From: Brugia malayi
Taxonomy: Eukaryota; Nematoda; Chromadorea; Rhabditida; Onchocercidae
Direction: 5' to 3'
NCBI RefSeq assembly: GCF_000002995.4
Contig: NW_025062476.1
Location: 796,501 to 860,500 of the forward strand
DNA length: 64,000 nt
Positions 38,501 through 51,415 of this stretch are shown one piece after another; positions within the stretch are counted from its first letter, which is position 1, and each line of letters starts with the position of its first letter. A program made the translations under genes and the position numbers. Below the pieces are notes generated by a model. That model saw only the letters and a program-made list of their open reading frames with translations. It ran no database searches and was not told where the DNA came from.

Positions 38501-39462
38501 TTATCAGTAAAGCAATATTCAGCAGATGGTACTTACCTTTTCTCACAACGATATTTCAAATTGCAATAATATTTGCACTACAAAAAAAAAAAAATAAAAT
38601 TCAACTTTAAATAAAGAATTATTGTTAGATAGAAAAGAGCACTTTTTAATGAAGAATTTGGTGTAAAAAAAAAAATTTTGAAAAAAGCAACTTTTTAAAA
38701 AAAGAAATTAAAAATTTTTTAAAATTTTGACAAAATTTAAAAATAAAAGTCAAAACTCAAAAGCAAAAAAAGTAAGGGAAATTTTTTTTTTTCTATTAGT
38801 TTGTTACTTAATATTTTTTCTTTTACCTCTAATTTTTTTTTTTTTAAAAAAAAGAAATATTATATTAGAAATTGTGGAATTATTACCGTATCGTAATTTC
38901 TACTCCAAAATATCGTATAATTTTACAACTAACTTTTATAACTTTTGAATGAAGCTGTTCATACGACAAAAAGTTATAATGCATACAGGTAGGTAAGAAG
39001 TGGAATAATTGTTTAATAAGTAAGAAATTTTTCAGTTAACTTAAGTATTGCTAAAAAGTAATAATGCAATTTTATTTTCTGCAATGAAAGGAGAAGTAAT
39101 ATGCAAAAGTTTGATGAGCTAAAAAAGAATTAAAGAATTAAACTTAACAAAAAGTGAGCATAAATTTAAGTTTCAAAGGTTAAAATGGATGATAATAATT
39201 TAACCTTTGAAAATAACAAAAATATTTGTCGGAATAAAATTACAAAATTACAAACAAAATATTTTACAGAAATTTAGCTATTTTTAAATTACAAACATTT
39301 GTATTAAATTATTAATAACACAAAGCGTATTTTAAAAACTAATATTAAGCACAATGTTAGCTAGCTGTAAGCATAATTAAGCTTAGAATATATTTTCCTT
39401 CTTTCAAACAAAACTAAAGCAATAAACAAATGTTTGATAATATTTTCTTTTTAATTCTTAGC
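35515..39462. other. 4-kb intergenic region
   Basis: Upstream region of the minus-strand zinc-finger gene and left flank of the inverted duplication. It contains a (TA)n run at 36431-36453 and a CT-rich tract near 35810. Open frames at 37624-37890 (88 codons, Cys/Lys-rich) and 38126-38323 have no recognisable motif or splice context and were not called. Otherwise featureless AT-rich DNA. Confidence 0.45.
36431..36453. repeat. (TA)n microsatellite
   Basis: Uninterrupted alternating TA run of about 23 bp in intergenic DNA. Confidence 0.9.
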
Positions 39463-40524
39463 AACTTATCATTGCTGTACATTGATCCTTCCACAAATAT
39501 TCTTTAGAAACAATCAGATATTTTAGCAAAGAATGTTTTAACTAATTTTTTATCACTGATTAGTTATCAATAAACGAAGCCATTTTTTTTGTTTTTAATT
39601 TAAGCAATTTCTAGGTACTACTGAACAGGATAGTTTTTCCGGTACTTTCCAATTTTACAAATAGTACTATTCATAAATGATAAAAAAGTAATCCATCAAA
39701 AATATAAGTTTTCACGAAAGCTGAAGAAATTGTTTGATAGAAATCGATTGATCTACTTGAATTACTTTTTAGTAAGATTTTATTCAATTCTTATTCGATA
39801 ATTAATTGCAATAGATTGTCACCTAATGTCGCTTTGTTCATTCTTGATTCCAACAAAATGTACTAATTTATGATAGTAATTATTAGTAATAAATTTTGTA
39901 GAATATTATCTCAGTAATAATAATCAATTAGCCAAAGGGCAAAATTGCCAAAAGAGGGAAGAAAAAAAAAAAAACCTAAAGAATTGGGCAGAAGATAGAA
40001 AGATCGACTTATTGAATCCATTCCATTGTTTTCTAAATGATCGAATTTTCATCATTCATTTGATCTGCTCATCTTTTATAGTCACACATATTTGACACAA
40101 CAATTTTTGCTCTTTTTATCAATTTGAATTTTCTAGACATTGAGAAAGTGTCGTTTTGGTGTAATTTTTCGGTAGCGTTAAGGTAAATTTCGGTATAATT
40201 CTTTCGATCATATTATTACTATCGTTAAGGTTATTTTGTTGTGATTCGTTAAAGTTAAGTTAAATAATGAATAATGCTAACAGATTACTAATTCTTAGCT
40301 GAACATTGGCTCGATTACAACCAATCGATCTCGAGCAATCAACAATATTGACTAAGCCAAGAAAACAAGTCCAGTAAGAAGAAATAATTAAATGGCAAAG
40401 GAATAATGCAAGTGAAACTGAAGTGACTAATTTTTTTTTTTTTTCATTCCATAATATTTCAATTGTATTTCACTCTTTTAGCTTCAAATTTTTTTTAAAT
40501 CTTTCAAAAATTTGCTTTCAGAAA

Positions 40525-43500
40525 ATGTCAGATTTAAAGCAATGGGCAGCTACTTCATCTGGTGCTTCCTTATCAAAGATATTTATTGGACGAATGATAA
40601 AAAGCCGTGAAATAGGTAAACGTGTAAGGTCAATAAGTCATCACGCATCGCTTATGCCAAATACATCCAGTGCTTCGGAAAAGCTGATAAATTTGCATAC
40701 ATCATCTCTTGCAAATAAATCCAATGCTTTCACACCAAGTGAAAAAGCTAATTTTGTCAATAGGTTATTAGTTGCTAATGTAAATTTTAATTTAAGTAAA
40801 ATTATAAAAAGAAAAAATGTTACTAATAAATACTATGATATATTTATTTATTACTACATTACTAAATAATTTTCAATTGTGAACAATTTTAAAATTTCAT
40901 TGCTTTCAATTTTAATTTTAGATTTCTTCCTAATAAATGGACAGATGTTGATAAGCTTGATTCGGGATTATTTCGTTGTATACATTTGCCAAATGAAAGA
41001 TTTGTTACTATAGGTCAAGGTAAAAATTTTATTAAATTTTTACTTTCACAAAGATTAAAAGAAAGTACTCTGAAATTTGAAAATGTTAGTAGTTGAAAAT
41101 GAAAATTTTACAAATTTTTACCTCAAAAAATTTTATCAACAAATTGTTTCAGATAAAAGTTTACGCTTTTATATTCGTCAACCACCACGTTATCAATTCA
41201 TTGATCAAATTGGTATCCCAAATAATGGATTTATTACTGATTTTGCTCGTAGCACAAAAGGTGATCAATTGGCATATACAACTTCTAATGCATATGGTAT
41301 CATTTTTATTATCATTATTATCATCATCATTATCATTATTCATAATGTTTATTCTTTCTGATAAGTTTATCATTAATTTTAATTCAACATTTAATAATTT
41401 AGCTCGTAGTTCAAGAAGTGGTCTATTTGGTCATACATCTGATACAAGTGGTAATATCTTTTCTTAATGTTGCTTATTTCAATTTGATAATGATAATATT
41501 ACATTTATCAATTTTATGATTGATTAAATTCATTTTATCAGTTTATCATTGCTTCTCGTGTGAACAGATAACAATGGAATACGATTTGGTTAATTTAAAT
41601 TGTAATATATGTGAATAAAAAGAAAAAGATAATTTCTTAATTTTTTTTTTTAAATTTAAACTTTTCTTGAAAATTAAATTTAATTTAAGCAAAAATATTT
41701 GATAGATTTATCTGTTGTAGCTTATCATTGTTCTATTGATCAAATTAATGATGGATTATTGCAATGGAATAGATTTCAGCCAAACCAAGAAAGAATACCT
41801 AGAAGACGGTTAGCTAGCTATGCTTCATGTTTTTTTTTTTTTTTTTTTTTTTGTTTTTGATAAACAACATTTAACTGATTTTGAAAATTTTGAAAAAAAA
41901 AATGATAGAATTTTTTTTATTCTTAGCAAAAAATTCAAATTTTGTGATTTTAATTCATTTAATTTATTTCTAATTGTTAAAAATTTTAAATGTTAAAAAT
42001 TTTTAAATTTTTAGAGATGCATTTTTTTCCATTTGCTATACAATGGATGATCAAAATCTAGTAATTGGAAGAGCAGGTGGTCGTATAAGTATTGTGGGTG
42101 TAGATGAACATACTCATTACTCAGTATATTTCATTCATTTTATTTTAATTTTCTCATCATTCATTCATTCATTAGCAGCATTGTATGATATTTGATATTT
42201 AATTTTAGCATTTATAATTTTTGAATTGAAAAAAATAAATAAATAAATAAAAATAATCCCAATGAAATTAGTAATAATTAACTTTATGATTTCAGTTTGA
42301 TGGTCATGAAAATGATGTTAAAGCAATTCATTGCTCTAAAGCTAATCCAAATCTTTTTTATAGCGGTTGCAGTGATGGTTTTTGTAAGGTAAATTAGTTT
42401 TTATCTTTATTAAGTAATTAGTTAAAATTTCTTCTTACAGCATAAAATTTATCAAATAATCATTACTACATAAGCGATAATTTATAATGAAACTATTTGT
42501 TTATTTATGTTTTTTAAATGTTTGTTTATGTTTTTTTTTTTTTTTTTTTCTAAACATGTTGTTTATTAAAAGTAAACAAAAACTTATTTACGTGAATATA
42601 TTATTTTATTATTTACTGATAGTTTTTAAAATGGAATTATAATAGTTAATAGTTATTAATTATTAAATATAATATTACATTTAGATGTGGGATTGTCGTA
42701 CGCCAAATAAATCTATTCCACTTGCAAGTTCTTTTACAAATGATTATGCAATTACACATATTGATTGTGACACTTTTGATAGATACGTTGTGATAACTTC
42801 TGGTGGCGTAAAATTTGATATTTTGGATGTAAGACAATTTTCTGAGGTATCATTTAAATGATATCATTTGTGTTAAAGCATTGAAATATTAATTTTCAAA
42901 TAAAAGGTAACGATAGCATTTTGGCATAAGATTAATGCTTCGATGTGTTTTAGGACGAGAAAAAACATCAAGTTGAAATATTTTAAAATAATTATAAATT
43001 TATAAAATTCATTTGTTTAGCAAAATTTATTATTATTATTATTATTATTAAATGAAAATTAAAATTTATTAAATGATTTTGCTAATTTATAGTGAATATC
43101 TTTTATAACAATATGTTATTTATTTATTTATTAAATTTTTATTTATTAAATTATTAAAATAAAAAAATTTAGCAAATTAGATTATGAATATTTTTTGATA
43201 AGGTTCTTTACATCTTTCCTAAATGCATTTCATATATTTTATTAAGTAATTTTATTTCTAGGTTATTTCATTTGACATAAAACAAAAGCACCAAGAATCA
43301 AATTTATGGGGTGATATTCCAACTTTTTATAAAGGTTATCATTTATTCATATGCAAATTTATTTTACGCCAATAAAAATAATTTTAATTTCAATAAAGAA
43401 ATTTCAATATTCTCATTCAATTTATTTTTATTTCTTTATATATTTTTAACTTTTTTTTAAAAAAATTTTTTGTATATATTCTTAAAGTTTTTTTTTTTTT

Positions 43501-43958
43501 TTTCTATTAAATTAATAAAATATGCTTAAATAAATATTGTACTATTAGCAATGACAATTAAAAAACAAAATCTATCGGCAATATTCTGGCGAGTTAAATT
43601 TTCACCAAGACGAACTGGACATCGCTTTATTTATTGTGGTAGCAATATTGGAACTATTAGTAGTATGTTTCAAATGTACTTCATTATGTTTATTTATTTG
43701 AAAAAACAAAAAAACAAACAAACAAAAACAAAAACAAAATTTACAAATACTAAAAATAAATATAATATTTATTAAGACTGTGATTTTATAGTTTTTGATA
43801 TTGTAACGGGTGAAATGGTTAAAGAATTCACTAGGGATGAATGTGAAGTGTACGACTGCAGTTGGCATCCAAATGATAATGAAATCGTCAGTGTGTCGGT
43901 AAGATCAGTTAGTTGAGTAAAATTAATAATAGTAACTGATAACAAATAACTGATAATA

Positions 43959-43989
<31 letters not shown>

Positions 43990-44906
43990 TAATGATACAA
44001 GAATGAGAATAAGGAAGATAATCAGTACTTGTTAATAAATTATCAAATTATTTTTACAAATAACGAATTGCTGTTATTGATAATAGAAACTGGAATAATA
44101 TTTTATTTTTAAATATGCGACAGTATTTTTACAATTTTAACTTATTGTTAAATAAATTAATAAGAAATTTTCTTTTTTTTTTTTCATTTTCATTTGTTAA
44201 TGCTAAAACTAAATTTGGTTAATTTCAAAGTAAGAGTTTAAAATTTGAAAATTGAATTTGGATAACTTTTGGCGAGTTTATTCATTTCATTAAACTGTAT
44301 GTAAAATGAAAAATTTACCTACTTCAAATATGATTAATATATGTTAATGTACAAATGGTTGAATAAATTGAAAATATAATAAAACAATAAAATAAAATAA
44401 TTCCAATAACATTATGCAATTGCATATATTCAGCAGAAATTGTTTAAGATATATTTGATAAATAAATAATTCCGAATATTTAATTTATTTAAAAAAAATT
44501 AATAAATTATTTTCATTTTTACATTTTCTTCTCATTCCACTCATTTTGTGCAATTTGTTCATTCAAAAAGTAAAAATTAATCGAAAAAATTTTGCAAACT
44601 AAACAAAATTTCTTTTTAACAAGTCAGCTGACAATTTCAGTATTATTATTTTAACAAGTCAGCTGACAATTTCAGTATTATTATTTTCATCTATTGATAA
44701 TTAAAATTCATTTTGAATTATTTATTTTATCAGTAGTTTTTCTTTTTTTTTTCATCAATAGTTATAATTTTTGATTGATTATTTTTATAATAATGTTCTT
44801 TTCAATTGAAACAAATTTAATTATTAAATGATTAGTTTATTAATAATAATTTCATATTTTTATTTAGCGAAATGCTATGGGAGTATTATGGTATGATGCT
44901 AGCTAA
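40525..44906 (+). CDS. wdr-23: WDR-23/DCAF11-like WD40 protein, left copy
   Basis: Predicted substrate receptor of CUL4-DDB1 ubiquitin ligase; C. elegans WDR-23 restrains the SKN-1 stress factor. Exons: 40525-40763, 40922-41019, 41153-41296, 41403-41450 (optional), 41721-41808, 42015-42123, 42296-42388, 42685-42846, 43262-43334, 43549-43662, 43792-43898, 44868-44906; about 437 residues, or 421 without the 48-nt exon. DCAF11 hallmarks: NRFLPNKW, GRAGGRISIVGVD, HENDVKAIHC, MWDCR, SPRRTGHRFIYCG, YDCSWHPNDNEIVS. The second WDxR box reads LDVR instead of WDLR in the other copy, and the last repeat ends WYDAS early. The start ATG is 3 nt after an acceptor. More diverged than the right copy, but every reading frame is intact. 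It may be a neofunctionalised or tissue-specific paralogue; expression cannot be judged. Confidence 0.87.
43952..43993. repeat. (ATA)n/(ATG)n microsatellite
   Basis: Imperfect trinucleotide run (GATAATAATAATGATAATG then ATAATAATA) in the last intron of the left wdr-23-like gene. Confidence 0.8.
44614..44683. repeat. 35-bp direct duplication with GTCAGCTGAC palindrome
   Basis: Two adjacent copies of TTTTAACAAGTCAGCTGACA+ATTTCAGTATTATTA. The 10-bp palindrome GTCAGCTGAC is at 44623-44632 and 44658-44667 (each includes an E-box CAGCTG). It lies in the last intron of the left wdr-23-like gene, about 185 bp before the final exon. Confidence 0.9.
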
Positions 44907-47086
44907 AATATGGATGGTTATCATATTATGCTTATAGTTTATTCAATTTCAATTTTTTTTTTCTCTCCAATACCGCATACTTTGAATTTATTTGAATTAA
45001 ATCAAAATACTTTTTAACTATTGATCTTTGCTCATTGATCTTTGCTTATTGATCTTTGCTCTTTTTGTTTGTGACATCGTATCGCTCCTTTTATTGTCCT
45101 TTTATTGATAAATATCACAAATTTGTTATGTATATTTGTGAGTTAATATGCTATCAAAAAAAGTTTCGAAATTATTTTACAAAAAAAAAAAAATCGAAAA
45201 ATATTTGATTCACTTTTTTTTCTCTTTCAATTGAAATTAACAAATTTTCATATCATTTACTTTTTATTTTTATACAATTACACAATTTATTACATCTTCA
45301 AGCTGAATGTTAAAATTCGGTTTCAAATTTTTAGCTGAAATAAATTTCAAATTTGAAATTATTCTGAAATGTGAAATTTATTAGCTAAAAAAATTTGTTT
45401 AGTCAATGTTTTATTTTCATAAATGGGATAATTGTTTAATGTCTTATTGATTGCTAATTGCTGAATTTGATATTTTATTTCACTGTTATTTGTGAATTTG
45501 AATTTTCATTTGAAATTCACAAATTACTCTTAAATTATTGAGTTTTTCTCAATTTCAAAAACACTAAAATAAATTTGCTCAATTTATTATTTGTTTTTCC
45601 TTTTTATATTGTTTTACACATTTGTTTTTTTTTTTTTCTTCTTCTCCTGAGCTATTTTAAGTATATTATCATTTATTGATATGATTGTTGTTGAAATTTT
45701 TTGCCAAATTGAAAATATTTTTGCATGAAATTCCCTCCCACTAATGTTGTATTTTAATTTATTCGATATATCAATTAATTCAACAATTTGAATAGATCAA
45801 TGGATGATATTTTTAGCAAAAAAAAAAAAAAAAAAAAAAAGATATTGTTGCCAATTTGATAGAAATGTTAGTTTCATATTTTCATCATTTTTCTGATTTT
45901 TGATTTACAATCAATAAAATTGCATCATACGTTTTAATTTTTATCATTTTAAATCATTTCTGAGAAAGAAATACATTTTGATAATCAAAAGGAATGCATT
46001 TTGCTAATAGCCATCTTTAAGCATTTTTAAATGTAACTAAAACTAATGCCATTAGTTTCTTTCGTCATTGAACAACAATTGATAAAATGATTGATGACTA
46101 ATGTTAAAGCCTAAAGGACTATCTTTTGCAACAGTTTCTCTCTCTCCCTCCCTCTCTCTCTCTCTCAGAAATTGATCTTCGAAGAGAAATGAAAAAATTC
46201 ATATAAAGTATGAGTTATCATTTTAATTGTACTTTCATTCTTATCACATTTTCAAATTTAAATTGTTTGTGAAATTTGTAATTGAATTGCTGAAATAAAA
46301 CATCTCAAATGATATCTTTTGATAATATCAACAATTTAATGTATTTGTTAATGATAGTTTACAATTTTTTTTTATTGATTCTATAATACAATGAAGTCAA
46401 GAATCAGGAAACTGATAAAAACATGAAAATTTGAAATGAAAAAAAAAAGTCAATATTCATATAAAATCGTATAATATAGCAAAATAATTACTATCAAATC
46501 AATTCTAATTTCATATCTCTATTTACACCTACATATAATAATTGTATTAGCATTATTCTTCAATAAACAATAAACATTAAAACGTATCAGAAAAATTCAG
46601 TGAAGTATAGAAATTGAGAGAAAAAAAAATAAGCATAATCGAGTGGATTTAGAAAATATTTTATCAATTTACATACTAAAAGCTAGTTTGCTCTAGAAAT
46701 TTATGAAAAAAAGAAATAAATAAATAAAATAAAGTTGCAATAGAAACTGAAATAAAGGCATAAAGTATATTATTCAAAGATATGTCACATACATGTTACA
46801 ATACTGAACACAATTCATCATACATTTGAAATATGTATAAAATATAAGAAATTTGAAAAATAGCAATAAATAATATCTTTATGAAATTATTAGCATATAC
46901 ATGGAATGGAATATAAAGACTATGAGCTATTTGTCAATGAAAGAATCGATGATATTACCTGAGAAAATGAAAGAATCGATGATATTACCTGAGAAAATAA
47001 AGGAATCAGCAATATTACCTGAGAAAATAAATAAAAATAACATTCAAAAGTAATCTGATAAATTTCAAAATTTGCATAAAAACAAT
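44907..47086. other. Spacer between convergent wdr-23-like copies
   Basis: About 2.2 kb of AT-rich DNA holding the two 3' ends, with no supported exon. It includes a poly-A tract at about 45819-45840, a CT-rich run at 46135-46166, and a short direct repeat GAAAGAATCGATGATATTAC near 46940 and 46969. It does not look palindromic, so the arms are separated by unique sequence. Confidence 0.55.
46135..46166. repeat. (CT)n microsatellite
   Basis: Interrupted CT/CCCT run in the spacer of the inverted duplication. Confidence 0.85.
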
Positions 47087-50000
47087 TCATCTATTAATAG
47101 ATGTGCCTTTTTCTTTATAATACCATCTGGCCGTTGCACCACGTAGCTAAATAAATAAATAAATATTTATTTACTTATTTTTTTTCTTTCTTTAGAACTT
47201 AATTAACTTTTTCGCATTTATTAAGAATTTCTGCTTATTTATAAATATGAAAATCATATTAGCAATGTTGTATCTTACCGATACACTAATAATTTCGTTA
47301 TCAGTTGGATGCCAACTACAATCATGTATTCCAATGTAGCATTTTCGAAATGAATATGTGCTTTGACCCGATACAATATCAAAAACTAAAAAAAAAAAAA
47401 CAATATTAGAACAGATGATTAAGAGAAAAAAATTTCATTAAATAAATTAAATAGCTGAAAATATCGTTGCAAACTTACCATATACACATCCGCTATCGCT
47501 ACCACAATAAATATACCGATGACCAGTTCTTTCTGGTGAAATTTTGGCTTGCCAAAAAATTTCCAACGTATTTCCTCCTTTTATTTTTAGTGCTAATGAA
47601 ATTTAATTAAACAATAGCATTCATATTAATATGATATATCTTATGATATAAGAAATTTATTATAGGCATAATGAATGTCAATATTGTGTTACTTCCTCTA
47701 ATTAGCTATTAAATTGTTTCATTTTATCCAATCTCTAATTTAACTTTAGGACTAGTTATGATAAATTTTTTGTATAAATAAAATAAATTTACACTTAATA
47801 ACCTGTATTAAAACGAGGTATTTCTTCATGACTTTCTTTTTGATGTACATTGAGTGGGAGATTCTGGAAATGAATTATTCTGCAGGAAATGAAAATGAAC
47901 CAAAAGAGAAAACGTAAGCAAATCTTCCAATCATAAACTATATGTAAGTTAGTATTAATTACATAACTTATTACCAGATGCAGTAAATTTATTTGGTTTC
48001 CAATTTAAAATATCTTTTGCGTCTGTAATTATATATAATATTATTTCTTAAACCTCGGAAAATCGGCGTAAATCCCAAACAGCAATTGTTCCTCCGATGG
48101 AAGTTGTTACGATATACTTATTATAACTGTCACCATCGATGTGACTTATACTATATCCATTTCCAGCGGATATAGCAAGCGGAGTATTATTATTAAGCGC
48201 ACGATCATCCCATAGCTAAACCTAACAATTTAGGATCTATAAATAATTACATCTAATTTAATCAGTGACTATCAAAATAATTCGATATGCAATAGAATTC
48301 TACCTTTAAGCTTTAATTTGAACGTTTTAATGAAATTTTTGCGTTATACTTATGTATAAATTACTAAGCTATCATTTTTACGGCTTCATTTGTTATCAAA
48401 AATTTCCTATTTATTAATATATTTATTAATATAATAAAGTATAATTTATTACACAAAAGATTTCTAATTTTGATGTTGAACAATTTAATACGAATGTTAT
48501 AAAAATTATATTTCACTATTAAACTTTTTATAATGATGCATATTCATTCATCTTTTAATCCTACTATGTATTGTGAATTATCTTAAGTACGCTAACAGAT
48601 TGCTATAATTTTAGCAAGATATATGAATAACTCATTAAATATTTTTTGAATACAAAAGAATTCACTTACTTTACAACATCCATCACTACTTCCACTACAA
48701 AAAAGATGTGGATCAGCTTTGGAGCAGTGAATTGCTTTAACGTCATTTTGATGAGCACAGAACTAAAAAAGTATTCCATTTTTTAAGTTTTAATACATAT
48801 ACTTTTTATTCGTAAATTTTATTGTAACCAAAAGCACAGTATCACATCAAATTTAGCCAACCCGTTTATGACTTCTTGAAATTTTCGAATACTTATATAA
48901 TATTTGTTTGTTTTGTTTGCAATTGTCTCTAATATCACATCACATTGAAATATAACTTCTGAGGAAAATTCAACAAAACAAAAAAACTTCACTGAATAAT
49001 GAGAAGGTCGATCGATACCGATGATGCTTACATAACCACCTGCTCCGCCAACTATCAGATATTTATCATCTAATGTATATCGTACGCTAAAGTATGCTTC
49101 CCTGAAATTTTTTTTTTTCCTCTACAATTACAAATTCAAAATTTGAAAAACAATATCTTATTAATAGAAATTGCATGTATAAAAAAAGATTTACATAAAT
49201 TAATTTAAAATTAAAAAAAAAAAAAATAGATCCTTTAGCAAGAAATATAGTAATAGAAGTAAGAACAACTTACCATCCTCTAACTGGCGGTAATGGTGGT
49301 GTGTGAAATACATTCCAATTCGAGTCATGATCAATTTGATTTATGTAAGAGTGGTAAACTATAATACTGAACTTTTCATATTTTTCATGAAATCAATTAA
49401 GTAATATAATAAAATATTATATATTCAACATAAATGAATCAAATAAAATGTTGAATTAAAAAAATTTAATCTAACTAAATAATAATGAAAAATAATAGTA
49501 AGGAAGAAAATGTACGATATGCATTAGAAGCTGTATACGCTAGCTGATCACCCCTCGTACTTCGAGTTAAATCTGTCACAAGTCCTTCTTTATCAGGTAA
49601 ACGAATGGTATTCTTTAATTCATATTCTGATTGTTTTCTGACATAAAAACGTAACCATTTATCTGGAAAATTACGAAAATTCATTTAGAATTAAATATTA
49701 ACGAGAAAATTTTTCGAGAAAAAAAAAAAAGAAAAAAAATTTAATAAAATGAGTTTTTGAACGAAATCATTTGGAATACATTAATATTATATTTGACATA
49801 AGAAAAAATGTTAGAGACAAACTTATTCATTCAACGATTTATTATTTACGTATTTTGTAAAAATTCTACTAGGATTAAAATGAATTTAGTTTAATGACTG
49901 ATACAGTATTACCTTTAGCTAAAGTGACGAACGTCTCGTTTGGTAAATGTAAACAGCGAAATAATTCAGAATCCATCGTTGTGATCAATGTCCATTGATT

Positions 50001-50464
50001 GGGTAAAAACCTAAAGGTACATTTCTAGAGTGAATGTGAACACTATATAAGCAAATGTATAAAAGAATTTACGTAGAAATGACGTACGTAAAAAATAACT
50101 TGCTATGCTCTATTCGAATTTAAAGAGATAACGCAACAAATGATCCATTAGATTACGTCATCTTGAATGGTTTTTTTTTTTTTTTTTTCATACGATTACT
50201 TTAATTAAAATTTAAATTAGCTACTAACCTATTGACGAGATTAGCTTTCTCATTTTGTGTAAAAGCATTGGATGTATTTGACGGAGATGCCTGATAACTT
50301 GTTGGCTTTTCCGAAGCACTGGATGTATTTGGCATAAGCGATGCGTGATGACTTATTGACCTTACACGTTTACCTATTTCACGGCTTTTTATCATTCGTC
50401 CAATAAATATCTTTGATAAGGAAGCACCAGATGAAATAGTTGTCCATTGCTTTAAATCTGACAT
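47087..50464 (-). CDS. wdr-23: WDR-23/DCAF11-like WD40 protein, right copy
   Basis: Paralogue of the left copy in inverted orientation; predicted CUL4-DDB1 substrate receptor. Minus-strand exons: 50229-50464, 49913-50010, 49516-49662, 49274-49358, 48993-49101, 48670-48762, 48054-48215, 47803-47863, 47479-47592, 47279-47385, 47087-47146; about 423 residues. The exon structure matches the left copy exactly except that the 48-nt optional exon is absent. Motifs: NRFLPNQW, LIVGGAGGYVSIIGID, HQNDVKAIHC, two intact DDB1-docking boxes (LWDDR and VWDLRRFSE), SPERTGHRYIYCG, IHDCSWHPTDNEIIS, and a basic tail ending TSINR. It retains more canonical WD-repeat residues, so it is the better candidate for the ancestral function. 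The start ATG lies 4 nt downstream of an acceptor (TTTCAGCAAATG). Confidence 0.9.
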
Positions 50465-51415
50465 TTGCTGAAAGAAAATTTTTGAAAGATTTGAAAAAAA
50501 TTTGAAGCTAAAAGAGTGAAATACAATTGAAATATTATGGAATGAAAAAAAAAAATTAGTCACTTCAGTTTCACTTGCATTATTCATTTGCCATTTAATC
50601 ATTTCTTTCTACTGGACTTGTTTTCTTGGCTTAGCCAATACTGTTGACTGTTCAAGATCGAATGACTATAATCGAGCCAATGTACAGCTAAGAATTAGCA
50701 ATTTATGGGTACTGTTTATTATTTAACTTAATAAATTACAATAACATAACTTTAATAATGTGAATGAAAGTTTATACCAAAATAATATTTTAATAAAGTG
50801 AAAAAAAAAAATTCAATTTGATAAAAAGAGGAAAATTTGTATCAGAAATGTGTGATCATAAAATGGATATATTGAATGAATGACGAGAATTCGATTATTT
50901 GGAATAATGGAGTGAAACAGATTTGATCTCTTTCTCCCTATCTCCTATCATTATTTGAGTTTTTTTTCCCTCCTCTGATAGCTTTATCTTTTAGCTAATA
51001 GATTAATACTATTTAGATAATCTTTATTCTAATAGACTATCAAAACGTAGATAATTTATATCAATCACTGTCGATTATCTACAAAATTTATCATTAATAA
51101 GTACTTCTATAAATTAGTATGTTTTGTTGAAATCAAGAATGAACGAAGTATTAAGTGATAATCTATTGCAATTAATTATCGAATAAGAATTGAATAAAAT
51201 CTTATTAAAAAGTAATTCAAGTAGATCAATCGATTTCTATCAAACAATTTCTCCAGCTTTCGTGAAAACTTATGTTTTTGATGGATCATTCACAGAAATT
51301 TGTCTAGATTATTTAAATAACTAAACAACAACAAAGAATTGGAACGATTCTTTGCTGCTGATTGTTTTCTGAAGAACAATTTGTGGAAGGATTAATTTAC
51401 GGAAATGATAACTTG
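47087..51415. repeat. Right arm of large inverted duplication
   Basis: Reverse-complement partner of 39463-44906, beginning near ATTTGTGGAAGGATTAATTT (about 51379-51400) and ending at the stop of the minus-strand wdr-23-like gene. Similarity to the left arm is patchy: near identity around 50320-50550 and about 51140-51275, much lower elsewhere. Confidence 0.9.

Larger units (their letters stand above)
39463..44906. repeat. Left arm of large inverted duplication
   Basis: Matches the right arm (47087-51415) in reverse complement. Shared landmarks outside coding sequence include ATCCTTCCACAAAT near 39485, and the long nearly identical block around GATAGAAATCGATTGATCTA and CAATTCTTATTCGATAATTA at about 39735-39815. 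Another identical block covers the intron end and exon 1 (40440-40683). Between these blocks similarity is weak, with indels. It contains the plus-strand wdr-23-like copy. Confidence 0.9.

Noticed and set aside
42060..42123. Apparent mutated donor (ATAAGT versus GTAAGC) in the left wdr-23 copy
   Set aside because: Both copies keep an open frame through this point with matching protein (ISIVGVD versus VSIIGID) to a shared donor after TCA, so the upstream GT in the right copy is not the real splice site.
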